From: Canibacter sp052085365
Lineage (GTDB): Bacteria > Actinomycetota > Actinomycetes > Actinomycetales > Microbacteriaceae
DNA: 64,000 nucleotides
Assembly: GCA_052085365.1 (NCBI GenBank)
Contig: JBQDFP010000002.1
Location: forward strand, 210,027 to 274,026
Reading direction: 5' to 3'
Made by a program: the position numbers and the translations under genes. Below are positions 17,898 through 26,754 of this stretch, piece after piece. The first letter of the stretch is position 1; each line of letters opens with the position of its first letter. Below the pieces are notes generated by a model that had not been told where the DNA came from, did no database searches, and saw only the letters and a program-made list of their open reading frames with translations.

Positions 17898-19163
17898 GTG
17901 ATTGACTTGAATTTGCTGCGCACCCAGCCAGAACTGCTCAAAGAATCTCAGCGTGCTCGTGGAAACGACGAAAATACTGTTGATGCGGCGGTTGCTGCTG
18001 ACGAATCCTGGCGTGAAGCGCTCAGCTTCTTTGAAGCGCTGCGTGCTGAACAAAACCAGTTGAGTGCACGGGTCAAAACCGCCGCGAAAGAAGACAAGCC
18101 CGCGTTGATTGCGCAGGCAAAAGAGCTCGCGGGCCGAGTGAAAGACGCAAACGCGGAAGCCAACGCCGCTGAAGAAATCGCTAAGAATGCGGCAATGCGT
18201 ATCGAAAACGTCATTATCGATGGGGTACCGTCCGGCGGCGAAGAAGACTTTGTGACACTGCGAACCGTGGGGGAAGTTCCCACGTTTGAATTTGCCGCAC
18301 GCGACCATCTTGAAATAGGCGAACTGCTCGGCGCAATCGATATGCAACGTGGTGCAAAGGTCTCTGGCGCACGGTTTTATTTCCTGCGCGGAGTAGGTGC
18401 CCGCCTCGAACTCGCTCTCATGAACATGGCACTGCAACGCGCAATCGACACAGGCTTCACGCCGATGATCACTCCGACACTGGTGAAGCCAGACATTATG
18501 CGCGGAACCGGTTTCTTAGGGGAACACGCAGACGAGGTGTACCACCTGGACGACGACGACCTCTTCCTGACCGGCACGAGCGAGGTTGCGCTCGCCGGGT
18601 ACCACTCTGACGAAATCCTTGACCTGGAAGCTGGTCCGATTCGCTACGCGGGCTGGTCTACGTGTTATCGCAAAGAAGCCGGTTCGCACGGCAAAGATAC
18701 CCGCGGAATTCTACGTGTCCATCAGTTTAATAAGCTTGAAATGTTCGTCTATGCGCATCCGGACGACGCCGAAGCAGAGCATGAGCGGCTTGTCGCTTGG
18801 CAGGAAGAAATGCTGCAGGCGCTCGGCCTGACCTATCGCGTGATCGACGTTGCCACAGGCGACCTGGGCTCAAGCGCAGCACGAAAATTTGATATTGAGG
18901 CGTGGATCCCGACACAAGATACTTATCGAGAGCTCACCTCAACGAGTAACTGCACCACCTATCAGGCGCGACGACTCCAGACGCGCTACCGGACCGACTC
19001 TGGAAAGACAGCACCGGTCGCGACTCTGAACGGTACCCTTGCAACCACTCGGTGGATCGTTGCGCTTCTCGAAACACATCAACAAGCCGACGGCAGCGTG
19101 CGTGTCCCCGAAGCATTGCAGCCATATATGGGTGGGTTAAGTGTACTCACCCCAGAAGGGTAG
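17898..19163 (+). CDS. serS: seryl-tRNA synthetase
   Basis: Charges tRNA-Ser with serine. The product has 421 residues from a GTG start (VIDLNLLRTQPELLKES), the usual actinobacterial length. Residues about 30-100 form the coiled-coil tRNA-binding arm, rich in Ala, Glu and Lys. Class II motif 2 is in the GILRVHQFNKLEMF stretch and motif 3 in NGTLATTRWIVALLE. An open frame runs further upstream, but the -10 box 7 nt before 17898 and the family N-terminus fix the start. A tRNA-Ser(UGA) gene lies 0.9 kb downstream after one phosphatase gene. Confidence 0.96.
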   Translation: MIDLNLLRTQPELLKESQRARGNDENTVDAAVAADESWREALSFFEALRAEQNQLSARVKTAAKEDKPALIAQAKELAGRVKDANAEANAAEEIAKNAAMRIENVIIDGVPSGGEEDFVTLRTVGEVPTFEFAARDHLEIGELLGAIDMQRGAKVSGARFYFLRGVGARLELALMNMALQRAIDTGFTPMITPTLVKPDIMRGTGFLGEHADEVYHLDDDDLFLTGTSEVALAGYHSDEILDLEAGPIRYAGWSTCYRKEAGSHGKDTRGILRVHQFNKLEMFVYAHPDDAEAEHERLVAWQEEMLQALGLTYRVIDVATGDLGSSAARKFDIEAWIPTQDTYRELTSTSNCTTYQARRLQTRYRTDSGKTAPVATLNGTLATTRWIVALLETHQQADGSVRVPEALQPYMGGLSVLTPEG

Positions 19164-19166
19164 TCA

Positions 19167-19988
19167 TTGACGGAAAAACGCCTGGTCGCTCTCGACCTCG
19201 ACGGAACTGTGCTGTTTCATGATGAAACCGTCGACCCAGAAGTCAAAGAAGCAGTGCAACGGCTTGACCGTGACCCCGGTACCGAAGTTGTTGTCGCAAC
19301 TGGCCGTTCGGTGGATGCAGCGCTCGCCATTGTTGAACTGCTGAAGATTCGTCCCACCTGGGTTATCTGCGCGAACGGTGCGATAGTGCTCAAACGAGAC
19401 CCCCTTGCCGGTCGGTCATACCGTCGTGAATTCATTGAAACATTTGATACTACTGAGGTGCTCAACAAGATTCGACCGCATCTGGTTGACGCGCGTTACG
19501 CAGTTGAAGACGGGTACGGCAAAATTTGGCACACTGACTTTATTCCCGATACGGCGCTGCCACATAATCAACGTCACGTTGAATTTGACAAGTTGCTCGG
19601 CATTCAAGCTTCACGCGTGGTTGTAGCGTCCCCGGGGCAAGCACTCGAAGACTTTCTCAAAATTGTTGAACGCATCGGTATTACAAGCGTCACCTACGCG
19701 ATTGGCCATACCGCGTGGCTTGACCTCGCCCCTGACGGAATCACGAAAGCAAGCGCGCTCGAACGAGTCAATGGACAGCTGCGAATTCCGCGCACGAACG
19801 TTTTTGCGGCTGGCGACGGCGACAACGACAGTGAGATGTTGCGTTGGGCTGGCAAGCACGGTGCCGCTGTCGTCATGGGTCAAGCAACCGACCAGGTCAA
19901 GAAGCTCGCCACATGGGTTACCGGGAGCGTTGAAGAGAAGGGGCTGCTGACAGCGCTCAAGCGGTGGCACCCGCTGCTGCAGGACTAG
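19167..19988 (+). CDS. Cof-type HAD-IIB phosphatase
   Basis: A 273-residue cytosolic HAD phosphatase. Motif I is DLDGTVL near residue 10, motif II is VATGRS, and the closing motif GDGDNDSEML lies near residue 213, all typical of the Cof/HAD-IIB subfamily. These act on sugar phosphates, flavin or thiamine phosphates with loose specificity. It starts with TTG 3 nt after serS and is probably cotranscribed with it, an arrangement common in actinobacteria. Confidence 0.92.
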   Translation: MTEKRLVALDLDGTVLFHDETVDPEVKEAVQRLDRDPGTEVVVATGRSVDAALAIVELLKIRPTWVICANGAIVLKRDPLAGRSYRREFIETFDTTEVLNKIRPHLVDARYAVEDGYGKIWHTDFIPDTALPHNQRHVEFDKLLGIQASRVVVASPGQALEDFLKIVERIGITSVTYAIGHTAWLDLAPDGITKASALERVNGQLRIPRTNVFAAGDGDNDSEMLRWAGKHGAAVVMGQATDQVKKLATWVTGSVEEKGLLTALKRWHPLLQD

Positions 19989-20007
19989 AAAAAGTTCGCT
20001 CTTCAAT

Positions 20008-20036
20008 TTCACATTGGGCTGAAAAACCCGTAAGCT
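20008..20036 (+). promoter_or_regulatory. promoter of tRNA-Ser(UGA)
   Basis: -35 TTCACA (20008-20013), a 17-nt spacer, and -10 TAAGCT (20031-20036) place the start of transcription just upstream of the tRNA at 20045. Confidence 0.5.
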
Positions 20037-20044
20037 CTTCTCTT

Positions 20045-20127
20045 GGAGAGTTGTCCGAGTGGCCGAAGGAACTGGTCTTGAAAACCAGCAGGCGAAAGCC
20101 TCAAGGGTTCGAATCCCTTACTCTCCG
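20045..20127 (+). tRNA. tRNA-Ser (anticodon UGA)
   Basis: A 7-bp acceptor stem (GGAGAGT with ACTCTCC) closes the gene, followed by discriminator G. The anticodon stem-loop is CTGGT-CTTGAAA-ACCAG, giving anticodon TGA, and the T arm contains GGTTCGAATCC. A long variable arm is present, as expected for serine. CCA is not encoded. The length is 83 nt. Confidence 0.95.
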
Positions 20128-20135
20128 CGTTGAAG

Positions 20136-20186
20136 AAATAACCTCCGACCAGGTGCTTGTCGCCCAGTAGTCGGAGGCTATTTTAT
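20136..20186 (+). terminator. terminator after tRNA-Ser(UGA)
   Basis: CCTCCGAC (20142-20149) pairs with GTCGGAGG (20170-20177). AAATA and TATTT extend the stem across one mismatch, and a T-rich tail follows. Confidence 0.75.
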
Positions 20187-20196
20187 TTAAGCGGTC

Positions 20197-20478
20197 TCAT
20201 AACCCGATGTTCATCAGGATGCTTCCCGCAATCCACAACACGACGACAGCACTCACGGTGAAGGCTGGGACGCTCCACCAGCGCCAGCTGCGACGTATCG
20301 CTGGGAACACGCACACCACTCCGATAAGACACGGTACCCAGAGCCCGGTTGTCGCGAGCCCGTGACCATACTTAATTTGAGTGAGGTTCTGCCCGCCACC
20401 GGTCATGACGAGTAACGGGCCGACAACATAAGCCAGAACGTATGCGAGCACACAACCAGCGAACGTAAAACCAATCAA
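20197..20478 (-). CDS. small hypothetical membrane protein
   Basis: A 93-residue product with three likely membrane segments (about residues 3-26, 42-60 and 70-90), separated by a polar loop GGGQNLTQIKYGHG and a basic patch RRSWRWW. I do not recognise a family. The start is TTG, with CATATT 6 nt upstream that could be a leaderless -10 box. It stands alone between the tRNA terminator and degraded sequence. Confidence 0.5.
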   Translation of the reverse strand: MIGFTFAGCVLAYVLAYVVGPLLVMTGGGQNLTQIKYGHGLATTGLWVPCLIGVVCVFPAIRRSWRWWSVPAFTVSAVVVLWIAGSILMNIGL

Positions 20479-20654
20479 TAGAGCAATATGTTTTTGTTCC
20501 TATTTCTCGTATCGACCTGCATGCCACCGACCATACGAGGTAATGTTCCTGTTGTCACCCCGACTAAATCGACCGCTGCGTACTCTGCGGACCCACAGGC
20601 GGGAATACGGACGCCGAACGTGCTCGGGCATCGTACAGAAAGAAATTTCTTCGT

Positions 20655-20912
20655 TCACCATCCGGCCGGGTACACATACGGGCGCAACCTCCCGAGCTGG
20701 AATTGTTCAATCTCGTCGAGCGCGGTTTTGAGCCGGTCGTCGCCGGGACGATGCTGTTCAAAGATAGGGAGAAGGCGAATGACGCACTTCTTGGCCCAGC
20801 CGATCAGCTGACATCGGTCAACTTCTGACAGAGTCAGATCTTCGACGTCAGGAGATACCTTCGGCAAGTTCACCATGTCGACAAACTTACCGACGGTGAC
20901 CGGCGAACGCAT
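20655..20912 (-). pseudogene. truncated Imm-5-like immunity protein remnant
   Basis: The minus-strand frame holds about 85 residues from a Met at 20912. The stretch LTLSEVDRCQLIGWAKKCVI, then RLLPIFEQHRPGDDRLKTAL, resembles the first helices of Imm-5-type putative immunity proteins. After FQLGRLRP the frame ends early. A different minus-strand frame carries GERRNFFLYDARARSA, which resembles the usual continuation, so a frameshift near 20670 is likely, and the C-terminal half is missing. No toxin gene is visible nearby. From about 20479 to 20654 I see no intact gene. Confidence 0.45.
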
Positions 20913-21089
20913 CAACTTCCTTAACGCGAGAGTCCGCTTGTGCCAAATCGAAAGTTTTGAAGTCGTTATCAAGCGCTGAAAGGTATGAGAGTGTCGTCGG
21001 GATAGGCTTATGCTCAATCTAGGCAGCATACTTTTGGTCCATCCGTTTAGTCTGAAGCGCTGGCGGAATGACATGAGATTGGAAACAAA

Positions 21090-21815
21090 TTGAAAGTGGA
21101 CTATCTCGCAAACTGGAATAAGTTGCTTCCAGAGGAGAGAGTCCTTGCGTTGAACATTTGTGAGCGAACTAAGCCCGTCGGCGCCGCTGTAGCGCAAAGA
21201 ATACTGAAGGCGTCTGGCTTTGATCGCAGCCAAGCGTCAGCGACGAGGTATTTGCAGGCGTTAGATCGAGCCTCATTTACTTACGCCAAGGGACGCGCTG
21301 GACGATTAGTCGCGGATGGGGCACGCCTGTTTGTTAAGAGCCAAGTCTGGTTGCAGGCGCGTGACAATGCAGTGAGCCAACTGTTTGAAGATACTTCAAT
21401 GAGCGATCTGGTGGATCTGCTTATTTTGCGTAAAGGAATCGAAGCTGCGGCGATTCCTCTGGCCGTTGAGCGAGCAGAGGATGAAGATATCACTCGAATC
21501 GAAGAAACAATTCGTGCATACGATGAACACGCTGAAGAGGGATCTGACTTTTCATCAGATGCAATCAATTTCCATTTGTACCTTTGTGAGGCGACGCACA
21601 GCCCAACTTTCCGCCTGGTTGCTCAGACTCTTATTCCTGAGATGGGGCGTTTAGAGCCGATGCTGGTTGCAAGTGCTCGTATGTCGGGAAAGCGAACCGC
21701 TTCTCAGGACAGCCATCGGCGCATTTGGGAAGCGTTGCAAGCGCGAGACGCGAACCTCGCGAAAAAGCTGATGGCCGATCATTTTGACGAAATGATCTCG
21801 TTGCTTTCAGCGTAA
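21090..21815 (+). CDS. FCD-domain (GntR/FadR-like) regulator
   Basis: A 241-residue regulator. The N-terminal 75 residues look like a winged helix (VAQRILKASG, then SQASATRYLQALDRASFTY), though not a textbook GntR domain. Residues about 100-240 are the all-helical FCD ligand domain with likely metal ligands in INFHLYL, SQDSHRRIWEAL and MADHFDEM. The start is TTG without a strong Shine-Dalgarno. It precedes the transporter/amidohydrolase/ThDP gene cluster on the same strand and is its probable substrate-responsive repressor or activator. Confidence 0.82.
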   Translation: MKVDYLANWNKLLPEERVLALNICERTKPVGAAVAQRILKASGFDRSQASATRYLQALDRASFTYAKGRAGRLVADGARLFVKSQVWLQARDNAVSQLFEDTSMSDLVDLLILRKGIEAAAIPLAVERAEDEDITRIEETIRAYDEHAEEGSDFSSDAINFHLYLCEATHSPTFRLVAQTLIPEMGRLEPMLVASARMSGKRTASQDSHRRIWEALQARDANLAKKLMADHFDEMISLLSA

Positions 21816-21859
21816 TTCTGGTGCTCAAGTTTATCCAAAAATTTTCTTGCCCAAAATCA

Positions 21860-21879
21860 CTTCCTAATTTTTGAGGAAG
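21860..21879. promoter_or_regulatory. inverted repeat, putative operator of the MHS/amidohydrolase cluster
   Basis: CTTCCT and AGGAAG are separated by 8 nt, just upstream of a -10-like TATTCT (21884-21889). It lies between the FCD regulator and the transporter, a natural site for the regulator. Confidence 0.35.
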
Positions 21880-21934
21880 CATGTATTCTGTTCGAACTGC
21901 GTAGTTTTAATTCTTGATTCAAAGGTGATAGAGG

Positions 21935-23245
21935 ATGAATGACAAAGTAGATTCCGAAAACTTAGTAACAACAGATAACAAGAGAGCGCGCCGTGCAGCT
22001 GTCGGCGCGATGGTTGGGACTTCCCTTGAGTTCTATGACTTTTATGTTTACGCAACAGCTTCAGCCCTGGTGTTTGGCACTATTTTCTTCCCAGAAAATG
22101 AGAACCCATTTATCGGGACGATGGCGTCATTTGCAATCTTCGGCGTTGGATTCCTCGCACGTCCACTAGGGGCAATCGTGTTCGGTCACTTTGGTGACAC
22201 GATCGGTCGAAAGCAAACTTTGATCTGGTCACTCCTCATCATGGGTGGTGCGACATTCGCAATTGGATTTGTTCCGAGCTATGCAAGTATTGGTCTCGCA
22301 GCTCCGCTGATACTCGTTTGTCTGCGACTTATTCAAGGCTTTGCGATTGGTGGCGAGTGGGGTGGCGCAGCTCTCATTTCTACTGAAAGTGCGCCAAAAG
22401 GGCGAGCAAACTTTTTCGGCGCCTTTACACAGATGGGATCACCAGCGGGGACAGTAATGTCGTCAGGAATGTTTGCCCTGGTCGGGCTCGGGGGAGATCA
22501 GATCCTTATCGACTGGGCTTGGCGTGTACCGTTCTTGTTCTCAGGCGTTTTGGTCATTGTGGGGCTCATTCTGAGACTCCGGCTAGAAGAATCACCAGTC
22601 TTCCAAAAAGCGATCCAAAAACAACAGCAAAAGAAACTTCCGTTTGTTGCAGTATTTAAGAAGGAATGGAAATCGGTTATTGCCGGCGTCTTCTTGGTTG
22701 CGCATGGTATCGGCGGCTTCTATGTTACCGGCACGCTGTTTCTTTCGTACGCAACCCAACAAGTTGAGCTTGATAGTGCGCCGATTCTATTGGCGCAGAC
22801 CATTGCTGCGGCCTCAAGCTTTGTGACCTTCCCACTGGTCGCAATGTGGGGTGACCGGGTCGGTCCTCGAAATATTGTGATTCTTTCTGCTGTGCTCGCC
22901 GGAGTTTTCGCTGCTCCTCACTTCCTGATGACGTTAACTGGAAACTATGTCCTCATCTCAATTATGTTGATCCTCACTCAGACAATTGGAGCGGGAGCTT
23001 GGGTGTGTATACCCGACTTTTTGAGTCGAGCATTCGACCCGGTTACCCGGTACACAGGTATTTCGCTGGCATATCAAATTGCAGCGATTCTATTTGGCGG
23101 CTTGCTCCCTACAGGTGGAGCGGCATTGCTCGCAGTCACCCATGGAGGCGTTATCGGCCCGGTCCTCATTCTTGTGGGACTTTGTGTCCTTGTGGTTATT
23201 GGAGCAGTTTGGATTTCCAAAATTATTAAGGAGCGAGAAGCATGA
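21935..23245 (+). CDS. MFS transporter, metabolite:H+ symporter (MHS) family
   Basis: A 436-residue protein with about 12 membrane segments. The start GTSLEFYDFYVYATAS and the RLIQGFAIGGEWGGA motif are diagnostic of the MHS family (ShiA/ProP/KgtP type), which imports organic acids, betaines and similar compounds by proton symport. The loop GHFGDTIGRKQ is the MFS signature between helices 2 and 3. The Shine-Dalgarno AAAGGTGA is 6 nt upstream. The next gene overlaps by 4 nt (ATGA), so uptake and hydrolysis are coupled. The substrate is unknown. Confidence 0.92.
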   Translation: MNDKVDSENLVTTDNKRARRAAVGAMVGTSLEFYDFYVYATASALVFGTIFFPENENPFIGTMASFAIFGVGFLARPLGAIVFGHFGDTIGRKQTLIWSLLIMGGATFAIGFVPSYASIGLAAPLILVCLRLIQGFAIGGEWGGAALISTESAPKGRANFFGAFTQMGSPAGTVMSSGMFALVGLGGDQILIDWAWRVPFLFSGVLVIVGLILRLRLEESPVFQKAIQKQQQKKLPFVAVFKKEWKSVIAGVFLVAHGIGGFYVTGTLFLSYATQQVELDSAPILLAQTIAAASSFVTFPLVAMWGDRVGPRNIVILSAVLAGVFAAPHFLMTLTGNYVLISIMLILTQTIGAGAWVCIPDFLSRAFDPVTRYTGISLAYQIAAILFGGLLPTGGAALLAVTHGGVIGPVLILVGLCVLVVIGAVWISKIIKEREA

Positions 23246-24681
23246 ATAAAGTAATTGAGTACCAAGCCCCTTGGATCATTGGATTTCAAGACGGAGAACA
23301 TCGTGTTCTCGAAAATGGGGCGATTGTAATTGACGGGGACACTATTGTTCATGTCGGTCGACGGGGGCAGGTTCCAAGTGCTGAGATTATTGAGACAAGT
23401 TCAATTATTGCGCCAGGGTTTATTTCTCTTCATTGTCACATGAATGAGTCACCGGTGGACAAGGGCCTCGCAGAAGATATGGACAAGCGCCAGTTCTGGT
23501 CTACGAACCTCATCGAGATCCTGCCTCCGAGGTCCCAAGCTCTCTCGACCGAAGACGCGCACGTATGCGCACGCATTTCAGTGGCGGAGCATATTCGTAC
23601 GGGCGCGACAACAGTCATGCAGATGGGTATAGAGAGCGATTACATCGCTGAGCTGTGCAAAAAAGTTGGGCTCCGAGCATATATTGCAGAGGCGTACCGC
23701 TCTGGACGCTGGTTCACTGATGACGGTCTAACGGTTCAATATGACTGGGCAGAGGATGATGGTTTTGCTGACTTTAATCGCGGTCTTGAATTCGCTCGTC
23801 GATACAAGAACCCCGACCATAAGGACTTGGTGACCGGGTTCCTTAACCCGTCCCAGGTAGATACGTGCTCGGAAAGATTACTACGTGCAACCAAGCAAGC
23901 TTCGGAAGAAGAAGGCTTTAAAATTCAGATTCATGCGGCCCAGTCGTACTCAGAATTCCATGAGATGACCCGTCGACACGGACTGACACCGGTGGAATGG
24001 TTAGATCGTGTCGGACTTCTGGGTCCTAACACACTAATTGGACATGGCCTGTTTCTTACAGGGACGAGCTGGACCAATTTTCACGGTGATGATCTCGGTA
24101 TTCTCGCACGATCGGGAACTGGTGTTGTCTACAACCCGTGGGTGTTTGGACGCAACGGAATCGCGATGGAAACTTTTGCAGAATACGGTCGACGTGGTGT
24201 GCCTGTCACACTCGGTACGGACACCACAACTCAGTCGATCCTGCTTTCCGCAAGGTGGGCGTCGATCATTACAAAGATTCTCGAGAAGCGATCAGACGTT
24301 GGTGAGGCGCGTGAAATGTTCAATGCTCTCACAGTTCGGGCGGCTGAGAGTTTGGGGCGCGATGATCTAGGGCGACTCGCGCCGGGAGCCAAGGCCGATA
24401 TGGTCTTTTGGAAACCGGACTCAATTTTTACAGCGCCGCTACGAGACCCCATTCGAAATATTATTTATTATGCGGAAGCTCAAGATATTGAACAGACGAT
24501 TATCTCTGGCAAGCCTGTTTATCAAGACGGAATGGTAAACGGTTTAGACGAGTCTCAAGACCTTGCGGACCTGCAGAAGGTTTCCGAACGGGTGTGGGAA
24601 AACTGGCAGCGCTACGATTGGGCGGACCGAAGCGTGGATACACATGTGCCAGCGAGCTACAGCCCATTTGAACTGGACTAG
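23242..24681 (+). CDS. amidohydrolase-family hydrolase/deaminase (ATZ/TRZ-like)
   Basis: A 479-residue metal-dependent hydrolase. Metal ligands are HCH (His64 and His66), His in QIHAAQS (about 231), His in LIGHGLF (about 267) and Asp in LGTDTT (about 326). This is the single-metal subtype of chlorohydrolases, guanine deaminase, and 5-methylthioadenosine or 8-oxoguanine deaminases. The C-terminus returns to the beta-sandwich with LAPGAKADMVFWKPD. It probably removes an amino or similar group from a heterocycle imported by the MHS protein. The exact substrate cannot be read off the sequence. Confidence 0.88.
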   Translation: MNKVIEYQAPWIIGFQDGEHRVLENGAIVIDGDTIVHVGRRGQVPSAEIIETSSIIAPGFISLHCHMNESPVDKGLAEDMDKRQFWSTNLIEILPPRSQALSTEDAHVCARISVAEHIRTGATTVMQMGIESDYIAELCKKVGLRAYIAEAYRSGRWFTDDGLTVQYDWAEDDGFADFNRGLEFARRYKNPDHKDLVTGFLNPSQVDTCSERLLRATKQASEEEGFKIQIHAAQSYSEFHEMTRRHGLTPVEWLDRVGLLGPNTLIGHGLFLTGTSWTNFHGDDLGILARSGTGVVYNPWVFGRNGIAMETFAEYGRRGVPVTLGTDTTTQSILLSARWASIITKILEKRSDVGEAREMFNALTVRAAESLGRDDLGRLAPGAKADMVFWKPDSIFTAPLRDPIRNIIYYAEAQDIEQTIISGKPVYQDGMVNGLDESQDLADLQKVSERVWENWQRYDWADRSVDTHVPASYSPFELD

Positions 24682-24699
24682 TGGGGGCAAAGAGGGGAA

Positions 24700-26340
24700 A
24701 TGAGTCAACAAAGTTCTATTGTCACGACCGGTGGGGATGCTCTTGTCGAGGCTCTCGTAGTTGAAGGTGTCGATAAGATTTTTGGGCTTCCAGGCATCCA
24801 ACTTGATCCAGTTTTTGATGCGCTTTACCGTAACGGGGAAGAAATTAGCCTTGTCACTGCTCGTCATGAGCAGGCTGTCACGTATATGGCAGACGGGTAC
24901 AGTCGAAGGTCACATCGTCCCGGTGTGGGGATAGTGGTTCCAGGCCCAGGTTTCTTGAACTCTACCGCAGGCCTCGCGACTGCATACGCGTGCGGGTCAA
25001 AAGTGTTACTCATCGTGGGTCAGATCTCCTCAGATTTGGTTGGACTTGGTCGAGGGGCGTTGCATGAGCTACCTGACCAGCTCGGGATCATCCAACGCCT
25101 TTCCAGATGGTCATACAGCATCAAAGATCCAGACGAAGTTGCTGAGTCTGTGCGGGCAGCTTTCCAGTACCTTGAGAGTAATCCAGGTCCTGCAGTGCTC
25201 GAAATACCGGCAGACGTCTTGAGACTTCCCGCGAAAGATGCAGGAAAGCCCGTTGAAGCAATGGCTCATGCCGAAACGTCATCTCTCGTTCAACAGGCGG
25301 GCTTTGATGAAATCAAAGCGTCTCTTGAACGTATTTCGAAGGCCAAGAATCCAGTGGTTATTCTTGGCGGTGGTCTGCGGTATGCAAGGTCTCCTGAAAT
25401 TGCGACCAAATTTATCGAACACCTTCAACTGTGCGCAGTCGTTACCGACAACGGGAAAGGAAGCGTGCCCGCCAGCCACCCACTCGTGTTTGAAAGGTCC
25501 GGATTTGAAAGTCTCCAGAAGGATGCAGACCTAATTATTGGAATCGGTACCCGGTTCGTTGACGCTGAAGCTCAAGCCCTCGCCAGCGACTCCAGCGAGG
25601 TGATACTAATTAACACGGATGTCAGTCTCTCAGAACGGCTCGGTTTGCACGGCGCGCAGATACTTGTCGACTGGGAAGAATATATGCGAATCGGCCTTAG
25701 CGAACTGGAAAGCGTGGAGCGCGGTGATTCACAGGCGAACCGCCTGTCAGCTGCACGTCGGTCGGTCAGTGCGAAAGAGCATGAAGCCCAAGAAACTATT
25801 CAATACTTGCAGGTCATTCAGGAGGTTTTTCCGCAATCAGGAACCATAGTCGCTGACTACACACAGCTCGGTTATTGCGCGAGTTTCACATACCCTGTAG
25901 AAAGCCAAAATGCTTTTCTATGGCCGGGGTATCAAGGTACGCTGGGCTATAGTTTTGCAACAGGAATCGGAGCAGCCCTAGCTGATTCAGGCCCAGTCCT
26001 AGTAATTATTGGCGACGGCGGCTTCTCCTGGACGATGGAAGAACTCTCAACCGTAGCTCGCTACAGACCGAACCTCATTACTTTGATTGTTAACGATGGA
26101 CACTACGGGAATGTTCGACGTATACAAAAGAGTCAATACGGTGGGCGAGAAATCGCTTCGGATCTGACAAACCCGAACTTTGTGAAACTCGCGGAAGCAT
26201 TTGATATAGACGCGGTAACCGCGAAATCCGCGTCGGAGCTCCGTCAAGAGTTGGAAAATGCTTGTCGGGCCTCAGCTCCCCAAATCATTGAGCTGACGGT
26301 TCCGGAACTACCGTCACCGTGGGGTCTGGGATATAAATAA
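24700..26340 (+). CDS. ThDP-dependent enzyme (acetolactate synthase/decarboxylase superfamily)
   Basis: A 546-residue protein with three domains: PYR (catalytic Glu in TARHEQAVTYMADGY, about residue 57), central DHS-like, and PP with the ThDP motif GDGGFSWTMEELST (about 438) closed by VND. The family includes acetolactate synthase, benzoylformate decarboxylase, sulfoacetaldehyde acetyltransferase and cyclic 1,3-dione hydrolases. There is no small subunit gene nearby and the neighbours are a transporter and an amidohydrolase. It is therefore more likely a catabolic lyase, decarboxylase or ring hydrolase than a branched-chain amino-acid synthase. It starts 18 nt after the amidohydrolase. Confidence 0.86.
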   Translation: MSQQSSIVTTGGDALVEALVVEGVDKIFGLPGIQLDPVFDALYRNGEEISLVTARHEQAVTYMADGYSRRSHRPGVGIVVPGPGFLNSTAGLATAYACGSKVLLIVGQISSDLVGLGRGALHELPDQLGIIQRLSRWSYSIKDPDEVAESVRAAFQYLESNPGPAVLEIPADVLRLPAKDAGKPVEAMAHAETSSLVQQAGFDEIKASLERISKAKNPVVILGGGLRYARSPEIATKFIEHLQLCAVVTDNGKGSVPASHPLVFERSGFESLQKDADLIIGIGTRFVDAEAQALASDSSEVILINTDVSLSERLGLHGAQILVDWEEYMRIGLSELESVERGDSQANRLSAARRSVSAKEHEAQETIQYLQVIQEVFPQSGTIVADYTQLGYCASFTYPVESQNAFLWPGYQGTLGYSFATGIGAALADSGPVLVIIGDGGFSWTMEELSTVARYRPNLITLIVNDGHYGNVRRIQKSQYGGREIASDLTNPNFVKLAEAFDIDAVTAKSASELRQELENACRASAPQIIELTVPELPSPWGLGYK

Positions 26341-26399
26341 TAGAGATAGTAGCCGAGGTCTAGCGTAGGTGTTACAAGCGAGGGCACGGTGTGAAGTGA

Positions 26400-26657
26400 A
26401 TTGAACATGGTGACTGGCTCGTCACGATTAATAGTGTGGATCTGAACGTCACTGATGAGCTTATGCTCAAGAATTTATTCGATGAAGCTCCGCCTGATCG
26501 CACGGTGTATATGATGACAAACCTTTCTGCTACCTATAATTTCGCGAGCGTGACCGGAAACAAGGCTTTACAAATTCCAGCTGATACGGCCGCTGACGGT
26601 GTCTTAGCGGTTTCACCGACCATGGCGGGAGCCAAGTTCTACTTCAACGTCCAGTAA
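26400..26657 (+). pseudogene. remnant of a DUF4352-type secreted protein
   Basis: The frame is open from 26400 to the stop at 26657, with only a late GTG (26436) as possible start. The reading GDWLVTINSVDLNVTDEL, then RTVYMMTNLSATY, resembles the start of DUF4352-like immunoglobulin-fold domains of actinobacterial lipoproteins. The end, KALQIPADTAADGVLAVSP, resembles the last strands of the same domain. The middle strands and the signal peptide are missing, so this is an internally deleted, 5'-truncated copy. It lies between the ThDP gene and the mevalonate operon. Confidence 0.45.
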
Positions 26658-26668
26658 CCCGTCAGCAA

Positions 26669-26702
26669 TGAACCCCCCTCACTGAAGCCAGGAGGGGGTT
26701 CA
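26669..26702. terminator. terminator between the remnant gene and mvaS
   Basis: TGAACCCCC and GGGGGTTCA form a GC-rich hairpin extended inward by CTC/GAG with one bulge. It can serve the converging mevalonate operon as well. No clear T tract follows. Confidence 0.6.
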
Positions 26703-26754
26703 CCTATGTCTGTGTGAGCGTATCGCGGTGTGCCGTCGTTACCTTAACCGGTGA

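Noticed and set aside
20045..20127. tRNA-Ser(UGA) as an integration site for the catabolic segment
   Set aside because: No integrase gene is present and I could not find a second copy of the tRNA 3' end near 26.3-26.7 kb.
20488..20811. 107-codon plus-strand frame opposite the Imm-5 remnant
   Set aside because: No start signal and no protein-like composition; it is a shadow of the degraded minus-strand gene.
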